Assembly (NCBI GenBank): GCA_013377095.1
Contig: JACAAY010000011.1
Span: 1 to 64,000 of the forward strand
Origin: Desulfuromonadales bacterium
GTDB taxonomy: Bacteria > Desulfobacterota > Desulfuromonadia > Geobacterales > Pseudopelobacteraceae
DNA: 64,000 bases
Reading direction: 5' to 3'
Shown: piece by piece, positions 36,717-44,254 of the stretch
How the letters are laid out: each line of letters begins with the position of its first letter
Position numbering within the stretch: the stretch's first letter is position 1
Notes under the pieces: model-generated
Told to the model about the DNA's origin: nothing
Seen by the model: the letters and a program-made list of their open reading frames with translations, nothing else
Databases searched by the model: none
Position numbers and translations under genes: made by a program

Positions 36717-37178
36717 TCAAGCGGATTTCCTCCGCCGTTCTTCTTCCCAGCCAATACAGGCAAGCTGAACGGTGCGCGGTATGGGTCTGGCGCCAGTTCC
36801 ATAGGCGCTTATTGTACGAACAGTGACACCAAGCTCACGACTTGCAGCAGCAAGAGAGAGACCGTTTCGGATTCGCCAAACAGTGAAGCGGTCTGCAGGA
36901 GTTTCCGAGCGCTGATCGAGCATGTCGGCAAAAAGCGTGTCAGCACCAATTTGAATGTCAAACTGAGGCCATTCAGCTTCCCACCCATATTCTGCCAGTA
37001 CAGCACCGGAGAAGGCAGCAGGATCACAAAGTGGAGTAAGGCCGGGTAAAGAGAAAATGGAGTCCTTCAGGCTTACTGTACCGCTGGAGCCATCAGCAAA
37101 GTGGACATTGAGGCAATAATCTGCGGCAGGAGTTACAGCTGTTAATCTTGGTCGGGTTATCCGTGGAGCCTGTGCCAT
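36717..37178 (-). CDS. DUF2442-like protein fused to a helix-turn-helix
   Basis: A 153-residue protein. The N-terminal 85 residues (LNVHFADGSSGTVSLKDSIF...CDPAAFSGAVL...WPQFDIQIGADTLFADM) look like DUF2442. The C-terminal part (VWRIRNGLSLAAASRELGVT) looks like an XRE-type helix-turn-helix. It overlaps the DUF4160-like gene by 22 bp. Such pairs are commonly considered toxin-antitoxin-like, with the HTH protein as antitoxin/regulator. Confidence 0.7.
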   Translation of the reverse strand: MAQAPRITRPRLTAVTPAADYCLNVHFADGSSGTVSLKDSIFSLPGLTPLCDPAAFSGAVLAEYGWEAEWPQFDIQIGADTLFADMLDQRSETPADRFTVWRIRNGLSLAAASRELGVTVRTISAYGTGARPIPRTVQLACIGWEEERRRKSA

Positions 37179-37384
37179 TGCTTTACCAACTCCTCTCTGT
37201 TGTCAGCTATCCATTTCAGTGCATGGCGCAGAATCTTTGCAGGTGCTGAGCCGTCCATAATGTCTAGCGTTACAAGATTTATTACCGTTTCAAAATCAGG
37301 TCCCATGAGATGTACATGGGGAGGATTGTGATCGTTCTCCCTCAAAGTAATCCTGAAATTTGAAAAGCGGTACTTTGTGGTCAT
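37157..37384 (-). CDS. DUF4160-like protein
   Basis: A 75-residue protein with the DUF4160 core (ITLRENDHNPPHVHLMGPD) and a C-terminal helix (LKWIADNREELVKQWHRLHG). It is the upstream gene of the pair with DUF2442-HTH and overlaps it by 22 bp. Function is unknown; pairing with a DUF2442 protein suggests a TA-type module. A promoter and palindromic operator precede it. Confidence 0.75.
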   Translation of the reverse strand: MTTKYRFSNFRITLRENDHNPPHVHLMGPDFETVINLVTLDIMDGSAPAKILRHALKWIADNREELVKQWHRLHG

Positions 37385-37813
37385 GTGTTAAATTTATAGA
37401 AATTATTTCTATATTACAAGAAATTTGTCAACGAATATGGAGAACTGTAGTGCCCAACACAACACCGGTCGGAGGGAAAATACCCCACCGCCGGTGTGCC
37501 TTACCCGATTGCTGGAGCGTCTGCCTTTAACACGAGACAAAAGTAGAGAGCGAGGGTCCAATCGGGGAAACCTATGGGTTCGGGGGGGCTGCATGACTAT
37601 GAAAAGAAATACGGTCATCAGGCGCGGGAAAACATCGAGAAAACGCTTGCCGCACTGGCGTAATTACCGGGAACAGGGAAGCACATGCGCACATGTTGCG
37701 TTTCATGATGAAGAGGTAATAACGTCGCGTCGTTGTGCCGTTGCGTGGTAAATGTTTTAAGTTTCTGCTTTGCCGGCTTGGATACTCAGTTTGTGCAATT
37801 GAAAGGACAACAC
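37385..37813. other. Intergenic stretch with a possible small gene fragment
   Basis: 429 bp between divergent genes. Besides the promoter above, a 29-codon frame at 37574-37663 (reading GLHDYEKKYGHQARENIEK) looks like the C-terminal piece of a protein rather than a full gene. ACACCGG/CCGGTGT forms a loose inverted repeat near 37460-37490. No functional gene is assigned. Confidence 0.35.
37396..37431 (-). promoter_or_regulatory. Promoter and palindromic operator of the DUF4160/DUF2442 pair
   Basis: On the minus strand TTGACA (37426-37431), an 18-bp spacer and AATAAT (37402-37407) form a near-consensus sigma-70 promoter. The -10 is embedded in a perfect inverted repeat, ATAGAAAT-T-ATTTCTAT (37396-37412). 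A regulator bound there would block transcription; the HTH of the second gene is the natural candidate. Confidence 0.65.
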
Positions 37814-38380
37814 ATGAAACGAATACTTTTTGTGGCACTCGCCACCCTTATCGCTGCACCGTGCAGCATATTCGCCGCCCCAAAGGAAAGCGTCACTTTC
37901 CCCGCCACTGCCCGCATCTCGGAACGGATCTACAGTCTTCCCGGCCTGGATAACGCCGGGCGGGTTGCGCCGGGTGTCTTCCGTGGCGCCCAACCGGGCA
38001 CGGGTGGGTATGCCACCCTCAAGGCCATGGGGATCAGGACCGTGATCGACATGCGTACCACCGAGAGCGAGAAGCAGCAGGTTGAGGCGGCCGGGATGAA
38101 GGCCATTGTCGTGCCGATCGAGATGAACCGCAACGGCCTGCGGGAAAAGGTTGACCGGGTGGTGGCGCTGATGGCCGATCCGGCCAACCAGCCGGTGTAT
38201 GTCCATTGCCGCCATGGCCAGGATCGCACCGGGATCGTGGTGGCTGCCTTTCGCATGAAACAGCAGTGCTGGTCCCTGGCCGATGCCGAGGCGGAGATGC
38301 AGGCCTACGGGTTTAATGATGTCTGGGTCAATTTCAAGAAGTTTATCCGCCAGTACGGCGCGCAGATAGAGAAGAAATAA
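37814..38380 (+). CDS. Secreted dual-specificity/tyrosine phosphatase
   Basis: A 188-residue exported protein with a signal peptide (LFVALATLIAAPCSIFA) and a phosphatase core with the catalytic loop VHCRHGQDRTG (HCx5R). Tyrosine and inositol phosphatases of this size often act on the envelope or on phosphoproteins. The start is ATG 37814 with AAAGGA upstream. It is followed after 22 bp by a YiiX-like hydrolase gene, suggesting a shared pathway. Confidence 0.85.
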   Translation: MKRILFVALATLIAAPCSIFAAPKESVTFPATARISERIYSLPGLDNAGRVAPGVFRGAQPGTGGYATLKAMGIRTVIDMRTTESEKQQVEAAGMKAIVVPIEMNRNGLREKVDRVVALMADPANQPVYVHCRHGQDRTGIVVAAFRMKQQCWSLADAEAEMQAYGFNDVWVNFKKFIRQYGAQIEKK

Positions 38381-38402
38381 TTTCCTGCCAAGGAGTTTCG
38401 CA

Positions 38403-39899
38403 ATGAAGCAGATGCTGTTTGCCGTCACCATCCTGACCCCTCTCTTCCTGTCCATTCCCGCATTCGCCGCCGACAGCTGTCGGCAGCACCTGATTGCCAG
38501 CCACGGAACCACGCGCGAAGCGGTAGAGGGTTCCCTGAAAAATGAAGTCGAGGAGTTTCGCACTGTGGCGGAGCGGGCCCTGATGCTGCGGGCCGAGACT
38601 ATCAAGGTTGGCAGGGCCATCAAGGACAAGATGGACCGGGGCAAACCGCTGACCGGTGATGACATTGCCCTGATCAATACCGGCATTAACGAGCATTTGT
38701 CCTTGCGCAAGGAGCTGCTGGCTGTGGCGGAATCCCACGAATGCTGGCTGAATAGCTCGGAAAAGGAACTGATGCTGCAAGGCATTACGCCGGAATCGCG
38801 CTTGACCGGGGTGATGCTGTCGCTCTCCTCGGCCATGCTGCTCTATGACAACTACCTGCTGGCCATCTCGCTCTTCGAGGGTGACAGCAAGTTGCGCCGC
38901 ATCCTCAACGAGCGCGACCCGGGGTATGCCGTTACCAGCGCGGCGCTGGCAAAGATAACCATGAATTATAACTCAATCAGCAATCGCGCCAAGGTGCGCA
39001 GGGCGATCAAGTTCTATGAGCGCGAGACGTTGCATACCTTCTCGCCACCGGTTGGCAGTCGGGAAACCGATTACCTCAAGCTGCTGATCAGCCAGAGCCC
39101 CTCCTATACCATGGTCAAGAAGTGGTCCCCCCTGTACGTGGTCGGCCGCAAGTTGGGTTTTATGACCGGAGTAACGACCGACACCATGACCGGCATGGAG
39201 CGGGACGGAGTCAGTCTGTTCAGCATGGTCTTCGGCAATGCGGTAGGTCTGGTTGAGACCCGCAAGGGCAAACTCTACAAGAAGGGCGATGTGCTGGCTG
39301 ACATCGGCGGCATCTTGAAGGCGGGTGACATCCTTTTGGAGAAAACCCCTTTCCGCCTGACGGACAAGTTGATCCCCGGCTACTGGGGGCATGCGGCGGT
39401 CTGGATCGGCACGGAGGCTGAGCTGAAGGAGTTGGGCATCTGGAACAACTCGCTGGTGATGCGCTATCGCGAGGAGATTCGCGAGGGGCGGCTGGTGGTG
39501 GAGGCGTTGCGCTCGGGAGTCGAGATGAATTCCCTGCAGCATTTTCTGAATATCGACAGCATCGGGATTCTGCGCAAACCGGACCAGAGCCGGGAAGCAC
39601 GCGCCAGCACGGTTATCCAGGCCCTGCGTCAGGTGGGAAAACCCTATGATTTCAACTTCGATGTGGAGTCAAAGGAGCGGGTCTACTGCTCCAAGCTGGT
39701 CTATCTCTGCTACAGCGGTGTTGACTGGCCGACCAAGAGGTCCCTGGGCCGCACCACCTTCACGCCGGATGACGTGGCGATAAAAGCTGCCAGGAGTAAT
39801 GCCCTGCAGGTGGTGGCCTTCTATCACGACGGAAAGAGGGTCAGCGATGCCCCGACGGTTCGTATGGCCGAGTTGATGGGGGTGGCGGGGGGCAGGTAG
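38403..39899 (+). CDS. Secreted YiiX/YaeF-like cysteine hydrolase, copy A
   Basis: A 498-residue exported protein. The C-terminal domain is a permuted papain-like (C92/NlpC-P60-related) hydrolase, with the histidine in WGHAAVWIG (about 330) and the cysteine in RVYCSKLVYLCY (about 430). The N-terminal about 270 residues are helical and unassigned. The conserved segment KPYDFNFDVES is shared with the paralogue at 41137. Likely substrates are lipoprotein or peptidoglycan bonds; not determinable here. Confidence 0.78.
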   Translation: MKQMLFAVTILTPLFLSIPAFAADSCRQHLIASHGTTREAVEGSLKNEVEEFRTVAERALMLRAETIKVGRAIKDKMDRGKPLTGDDIALINTGINEHLSLRKELLAVAESHECWLNSSEKELMLQGITPESRLTGVMLSLSSAMLLYDNYLLAISLFEGDSKLRRILNERDPGYAVTSAALAKITMNYNSISNRAKVRRAIKFYERETLHTFSPPVGSRETDYLKLLISQSPSYTMVKKWSPLYVVGRKLGFMTGVTTDTMTGMERDGVSLFSMVFGNAVGLVETRKGKLYKKGDVLADIGGILKAGDILLEKTPFRLTDKLIPGYWGHAAVWIGTEAELKELGIWNNSLVMRYREEIREGRLVVEALRSGVEMNSLQHFLNIDSIGILRKPDQSREARASTVIQALRQVGKPYDFNFDVESKERVYCSKLVYLCYSGVDWPTKRSLGRTTFTPDDVAIKAARSNALQVVAFYHDGKRVSDAPTVRMAELMGVAGGR

Positions 39900-39920
39900 G
39901 TGTGGAATCCAAGCCTGAAG

Positions 39921-40166
39921 CTACAGCTCCTCAGCGGAGAGCCTGACTGTCGGCTCAATATCCCGTTCCCTGATGAAACAGGCCAGTTCATAATCCTCGA
40001 ACTTTTCCATCATTTCCTCGTAGGCCTTGGCAGGAATGAGGTAGGCGCTGGGTTTGTTGTTGTTGAGAATCGCGACCGGGGCTCCCTCCGCCTCATTGAT
40101 GATGCGGGAGGGGTTCTTTTTCAGGTCGTTGATGCTGACCGATGCACGTGCAAAGAGTCGATCCAT
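39921..40166 (-). CDS. Orphan Phd/YefM-family antitoxin
   Basis: An 81-residue protein, starting at ATG 40166 (MDRLFARASVSINDLKKNPS), with the Phd/YefM motif INEAEGAPVAILNNNKPSAYLIP. These antitoxins bind DNA and neutralise a RelE/ParE-like toxin normally encoded just downstream. Downstream is the convergent hydrolase gene and no toxin, so it is an orphan in this location. Confidence 0.85.
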   Translation of the reverse strand: MDRLFARASVSINDLKKNPSRIINEAEGAPVAILNNNKPSAYLIPAKAYEEMMEKFEDYELACFIRERDIEPTVRLSAEEL

Positions 40167-40321
40167 GTCTGATCCTTTCCTGAACAATAGTTAGTGGGCC
40201 AAGTATAGGTCATTTTTTTTTGTTAATGCTAGTGGTAAAACCAAATGCACGTGGTAAAACGCTCTGCCCGGTGTTCTGGGACACAATCCGACGTCGCGGT
40301 TTAGTCGGAAGGGGGGGCAAT

Positions 40322-40513
40322 CGCGGCGTCATCATGGCCGCGCTGGACAGATCCCTCGGATCGGGCGTTGCTTCCCTGTTTCTTCAGGCAGCCGCGTTCG
40401 GGACCCTTCATATCAACGGCTTTCCGCGCGGATGGATCGGAGTCGTCCTCGCATCTGTCTTTGGGCTTCTGATGGCATTAAATTGCATGAACCTATGTCA
40501 ATACCATGTCTGA
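40322..40513 (+). pseudogene. Remnant of a CPBP (CAAX-type) intramembrane protease gene
   Basis: The frame reads RGVIMAALDRSLGSGVASLF and then FGTLHINGFPRGWIGVVLAS, matching CPBP proteases around the FxxxH metal motif. The upstream EExxxR motif is lost (GRGGN precedes) and the C-terminus ends early. No start or ribosome site fits. I interpret it as a gene fragment. Confidence 0.6.
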
Positions 40514-40544
40514 AATACTGTGATTTTCAGAGAAAGGAGCATTT

Positions 40545-40931
40545 ATGTTAAATAAAATTGCAGTTCATTTTGTCGATGGAAAGGTTAGGAAGGGCACTAC
40601 GGAGGATTTTTTCCCCAATAAAGCTGTTTTTCATATTACGGACAAGGATAGTGGACTTCGTCAAGAGATCACTATTCACGATCTGAAGGCAATTTACTTT
40701 GTAAAGAGTTTTGATGGCAATCCCGATCATCAGGAGAGGGGCGATGTGGAAAGGTTTGGCTTGGGGAAGAAGATAAGAGTTCATTTTATGGATGATGAAA
40801 CGCTGATTGGTTACACTCAGGGGTTCACGCCAGCCAGGCCAAGTTTTATTGTTTTTCCCTCTGACCCCGATAGCAACAACGAAAAGATTTTAGTCGTCAC
40901 CGCTGCAACGAATAAAGTCCATTTTATATAG
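40545..40931 (+). CDS. Protein with two tandem DUF6982-like motifs
   Basis: A 128-residue cytoplasmic protein with an internal duplication: KIAVHFVDGKVRKGTTEDFF (about 4-23) and KIRVHFMDDETLIGYTQGFT (about 76-95) align, each followed by beta-rich sequence. It resembles the DUF6982 family, which I recall from Geobacter. ATG 40545 has GAAAGGAG upstream. The function is unknown. Confidence 0.7.
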   Translation: MLNKIAVHFVDGKVRKGTTEDFFPNKAVFHITDKDSGLRQEITIHDLKAIYFVKSFDGNPDHQERGDVERFGLGKKIRVHFMDDETLIGYTQGFTPARPSFIVFPSDPDSNNEKILVVTAATNKVHFI

Positions 40932-41136
40932 ATACTTCCAATGGGCATTTCAGGGACGCTTTATCTGATTCGGGATGGATGTTTTTGATGGCGTCGATCA
41001 ACCACGTCATCAGCCATGTTCTCGCCCTGAAGCTCGTCCCGGATTCCACCGGTTCTTCCACTCCCTTCGGCATCCGGTGTGATCTGGGGTCGCAGGTGCT
41101 TATGCGCAACTGAGAACAATTTTGACGGAGGACCGC

Positions 41137-42687
41137 ATGTCTCGTATCATCCCACTCCTTGTGATCGCCATTCTCGCATTCACCTCGCTCTTGCCCGCTG
41201 CCCAGGGCGCCCCCGACGTCGCCTTCCGGAAACGCATCGCCGCCGACACCCGCGCGTTGGGCATTGCCCGCGATGGCCTGCGCCGGGCCACCTGGTTTGC
41301 CCGTTCTCGGCCGGATCTGTTCAGTCCCGACAGCAGCCATAAAAAAGAGCTCATGTCCCGTGACAACAAGCTGGTGGTCTGGAATACCTGGAGCGTTGTC
41401 CTGGACAGCCTGGCCGCGCTGGATGGAATCAGGCGGGAGCATGGCACATCCACCTTGCTTCAGGACAGGGAACGACGCATTGCTTCCTTTAGTCTGGCCA
41501 ACGCCGCTTTCCTGGCCGGCTACCGCTCCGCTTTGGAGTTCATCGCCATGGCGGACAGGAATCCGGCCCTGGATACTATCCTGGATGAACCGGTGCAGGA
41601 ACTGGGGATTCCGGCCGGCAGCTTCAGCCGCTTCAAGCTCCGTTTTCTGAACGTGGCCATTGCCACCGAATTTGCCGCTTTGCAGGTGATCGACAGAAGC
41701 TACGCCAATGGTCCACCGGAGCTGCGTTCCGCCATGGATGAGGACAGTGCGGTAATCTGGGGGATGGGCAAGGGGACGGGACATGTCCTGACCCTGAAAA
41801 ATGCCCTGGCCGTGGTGCAAAAGACCGGCTTTTCCGCCTGGTTTCCGCTGCAGAAGGGGGTGTCGGAGTGGATGGGGGACACCAAGGTGGCCCGGAAACA
41901 GAGCCACCTGATTTCGGCATCCCAGATCGCAGAGATGGGCAAGCGTCTCCAGCCGGGAGATATCCTCTTCGAGCGTCACGAGTGGTACCTGTCCAACCTG
42001 GGGCTGCCCGGATTCTGGACCCATGTGGCGCTCTACATTGGCACACCGGAAGAGCGGCGGCGCCTGTTCAATGACCCGGAGGTCAAAGCCTGGGTCACCA
42101 CCATGGGCATTGCCAACGGGGATTTTGAGTCGCTCCTGGCCAGGCGCTATCCGACGGCCTATGTCAGTAGTACCGCCCGCCGTGATCAGGGGCGTTCTCC
42201 CCGCATCCTGGAAGCCATCTCAGAAGGAGTCTCGTTCACCTCTCTGGAGTACACCGGCTCGGCAGATTCCATTGGAGTGATCCGTCCGCGCCTTTCCCGC
42301 CGGGATAAGGCCCATGCCATACTGCGGGCATTTTACTACAGTGGCCGTCCCTACGATTTCAACTTCGACTTTGAGACCGATTCGTCACTGGTCTGTTCCG
42401 AGCTGATCTTCAAGGCTTATGAAGCGGGCAACGGCATGATGGGGATGCGTTTTCCGGTGACCGAGGTGATGGGCCGCAAGGTCAGCACTCCCAACAGTAT
42501 GGTGCGCCAGTTTGCCGAGCAAGCGGCCGGTTCCTCCCCCCAGGCCGATTTCGTACTGTTCCTGGATGGCTACGAGAAGCAGAATCGGGCGGTGGAGTCG
42601 ACCCTGGAGCAGTTCCGCGCCAGCTGGCAGCGACCCAATTGGCACATCCTGATCCAGGAGCCGCCGGTTGCTGCGAAAACAAAATGA
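41137..42687 (+). CDS. Secreted YiiX/YaeF-like cysteine hydrolase, copy B
   Basis: A 516-residue exported paralogue of the gene at 38403. Signal peptide (LLVIAILAFTSLLPAAQG), helical N-terminal domain, and a C-terminal hydrolase with the histidine in FWTHVALYIG and the cysteine in SSLVCSELIFKAY, plus shared RPYDFNFDFE. Start at ATG 41137 behind GGAGGA. The two copies are separated by an antitoxin, a protease fragment and the DUF6982-like gene. Confidence 0.78.
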   Translation: MSRIIPLLVIAILAFTSLLPAAQGAPDVAFRKRIAADTRALGIARDGLRRATWFARSRPDLFSPDSSHKKELMSRDNKLVVWNTWSVVLDSLAALDGIRREHGTSTLLQDRERRIASFSLANAAFLAGYRSALEFIAMADRNPALDTILDEPVQELGIPAGSFSRFKLRFLNVAIATEFAALQVIDRSYANGPPELRSAMDEDSAVIWGMGKGTGHVLTLKNALAVVQKTGFSAWFPLQKGVSEWMGDTKVARKQSHLISASQIAEMGKRLQPGDILFERHEWYLSNLGLPGFWTHVALYIGTPEERRRLFNDPEVKAWVTTMGIANGDFESLLARRYPTAYVSSTARRDQGRSPRILEAISEGVSFTSLEYTGSADSIGVIRPRLSRRDKAHAILRAFYYSGRPYDFNFDFETDSSLVCSELIFKAYEAGNGMMGMRFPVTEVMGRKVSTPNSMVRQFAEQAAGSSPQADFVLFLDGYEKQNRAVESTLEQFRASWQRPNWHILIQEPPVAAKTK

Positions 42688-42814
42688 TGGATCTTCTTTC
42701 GCATTCTGTGGATTTGTCGATCATTGCGTCTGGCTTTTTTTAGATCCTTTTCCGCGACGGACTGAGGTAACCCCCCACTATTATTATCCTCTTTTAAATA
42801 AATAAAATATAATC

Positions 42815-42842
42815 TTGCGCCTGCAATAAAACTTGCTATATG
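42815..42842 (+). promoter_or_regulatory. Candidate promoter for the riboswitch-hydrogenase operon
   Basis: TTGCGC (42815-42820), a 16-bp spacer and TATATG (42837-42842) could be a sigma-70 promoter placing the transcript start just before the aptamer. A TATAAT at about 42808-42813 is an alternative -10. Either is tentative. Confidence 0.3.
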
Positions 42843-42875
42843 TCGTCAAACAAGATCTGAATAAAACCTAATGGA

Positions 42876-42960
42876 AAAAGTCGCCGAAAGGGTGAAACAC
42901 GGGTAACCGTGTGGCACAAAGCCACCACCCAGCTCTAAGCTGGGTAGAGGGGCTGTCGAA
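42876..42960 (+). promoter_or_regulatory. GEMM-type cyclic dinucleotide (c-di-GMP-I like) riboswitch
   Basis: The conserved GEMM features appear in order: GGGTGAAAC, a stem ACACGG-GTAA-CCGTGT with a GNRA tetraloop (42897-42912), GGCACAAAGCC, a stem CCCAGC-TCTAA-GCTGGG (42928-42944), and AGAGGGGCTGTCGAAG. A purine at the position equivalent to Vc2 G20 is G, favouring c-di-GMP over cGAMP, but the alignment here is not certain. An intrinsic terminator follows at 42990-43020. Aptamer GGTAG (42943-42947) can pair with CTACC in the terminator's left arm, giving a possible antiterminator. Confidence 0.7.
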
Positions 42961-42989
42961 GTGACGGATGATGGTCCATCTGATCATGG

Positions 42990-43020
42990 AAGCCTACCTT
43001 TTTTGGGGTAGGTTTTTTTT
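42990..43020 (+). terminator. Intrinsic terminator of the riboswitch expression platform
   Basis: CCTACC (42993-42998) pairs with GGTAGG (43007-43012) around an 8-nt loop, followed by a run of eight T. It lies between the aptamer and the first gene of the operon. It is the expected on/off element of the riboswitch. Confidence 0.8.
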
Positions 43021-43084
43021 GTTTTTTGCCATGGTCGGTACTGCGATTCAGCACGTTCGAAAATTACGGAAGCCTGAGCTTCAT

Positions 43085-44221
43085 ATGGACAACTGGTGCG
43101 ATATGACTAACCGCTTTTCCGGCCAACGAAGCGCAAGCAGTTCTGAGCAGAAGACCATACAGGACTCGATTTTTACCGAAATCCTGAAGGGGCTGAAGCT
43201 GGGAATCATCGTTCTGGATACGGAAAACAGATTTGTATTTTTTCACAACCACTGGGCCAATGAAATACTGAAGGACAGGGTCGGGCTGGATGATTATGAC
43301 GCGTTGTGCGATCTGTTCATGCGCAGAAAAGATGAGTCGAGGGAAAAAGAGCTTCTGGCGTTTGAACAGAGACAAATTCGACTGGGTAACCACATCCTCG
43401 GCTATACGGTCTATCACCCCCTGAATTCGTATGTGTCCATTTTGTTTCAGGATATTACCGAAAAGGCGCGACTGGAGTCCATCGCCGAAGCGGTAGAGTC
43501 CACAAACAGTCTGGGATACATATTTTCCCAGATACGGCATGAACTGGGAAACCCCACCAACTCGATCAAGATGACCATGGAGGTTCTCAGAAACAATATC
43601 AACACCTACTCAAAAGAAACGATTCTCAATTATGTGGAGCGTGCCCTGTCCGACCTCACTCGCGTCGAATACCTGCTGAAGTCTCTGAGGAATTTCTCTC
43701 TCTATGAGGATCTGGACATCAGGAGTCACCACATGCACTCCTATATGGGAAATTTCCTGGCACTGGCGGAGGGGGCATCTCATGACAAGGGCATTCGTCT
43801 AGCCACGAGGATTGATCCCGATGCCCGCTACGGTCTTGTGGACTCCAGGGCGATCCAGCAGGTAATGCTTAACCTGTTGAGTAACGCGATTGATGCCGTG
43901 TGCAACAGGGATAATCCGGAAATAATCATCAGCATGAAAAAGAATGGAAAACTGATTTCAATTGCTTTTGAAGACAATGGATGCGGGATTCCGGAGAACC
44001 AGGTACATAAACTGTTCACGGCATTTTTTACCACAAAGCCCAAGGGAACAGGTCTCGGCCTTCCGATTGCGGCAAAAATGCTGGCCAAAATGAACAGCAC
44101 CATCGATATCAGCAGTCAAGAGAACGTCGGCACAACCGTGACCATTTCCATCCCGGAGGGGAGTGATGTGGATGCGGTAACCCTGCCGGAGATTTTTGAA
44201 AGAACCACCTGTAAATCCTGA
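43085..44221 (+). CDS. Cytosolic PAS histidine kinase of the hydrogenase operon
   Basis: A soluble kinase of about 378 residues, taken from ATG 43085 (MDNWCDMTNRFS). The longer frame from 42968 includes the riboswitch and terminator and is not plausible. An N-terminal PAS-like domain (about 20-130), HisKA with SQIRHELGNPTNSI and HATPase (EDNGCGIPENQVHKLF, GTGLGLP) are visible. It has no transmembrane segment. As the first gene of the hydrogenase operon it may report the hydrogenase's state or redox level to the response regulator 33 bp downstream. The start is not certain. Confidence 0.85.
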   Translation: MDNWCDMTNRFSGQRSASSSEQKTIQDSIFTEILKGLKLGIIVLDTENRFVFFHNHWANEILKDRVGLDDYDALCDLFMRRKDESREKELLAFEQRQIRLGNHILGYTVYHPLNSYVSILFQDITEKARLESIAEAVESTNSLGYIFSQIRHELGNPTNSIKMTMEVLRNNINTYSKETILNYVERALSDLTRVEYLLKSLRNFSLYEDLDIRSHHMHSYMGNFLALAEGASHDKGIRLATRIDPDARYGLVDSRAIQQVMLNLLSNAIDAVCNRDNPEIIISMKKNGKLISIAFEDNGCGIPENQVHKLFTAFFTTKPKGTGLGLPIAAKMLAKMNSTIDISSQENVGTTVTISIPEGSDVDAVTLPEIFERTTCKS

Positions 44222-44254
44222 TTATGGTCAGCGTGGAACGGGGAAGCTTACACC

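Noticed and set aside
37425-37751. 108-residue plus-strand frame before the phosphatase
   Set aside because: Arg/Ser-rich random-looking composition; a short fragment in another frame looks more protein-like.
42968-43084. N-terminal extension of the sensor kinase from ATG 42968
   Set aside because: It would translate the end of the riboswitch and the terminator; the extra residues (LFWGRFFLFFAMV) derive from the hairpin and T tracts.
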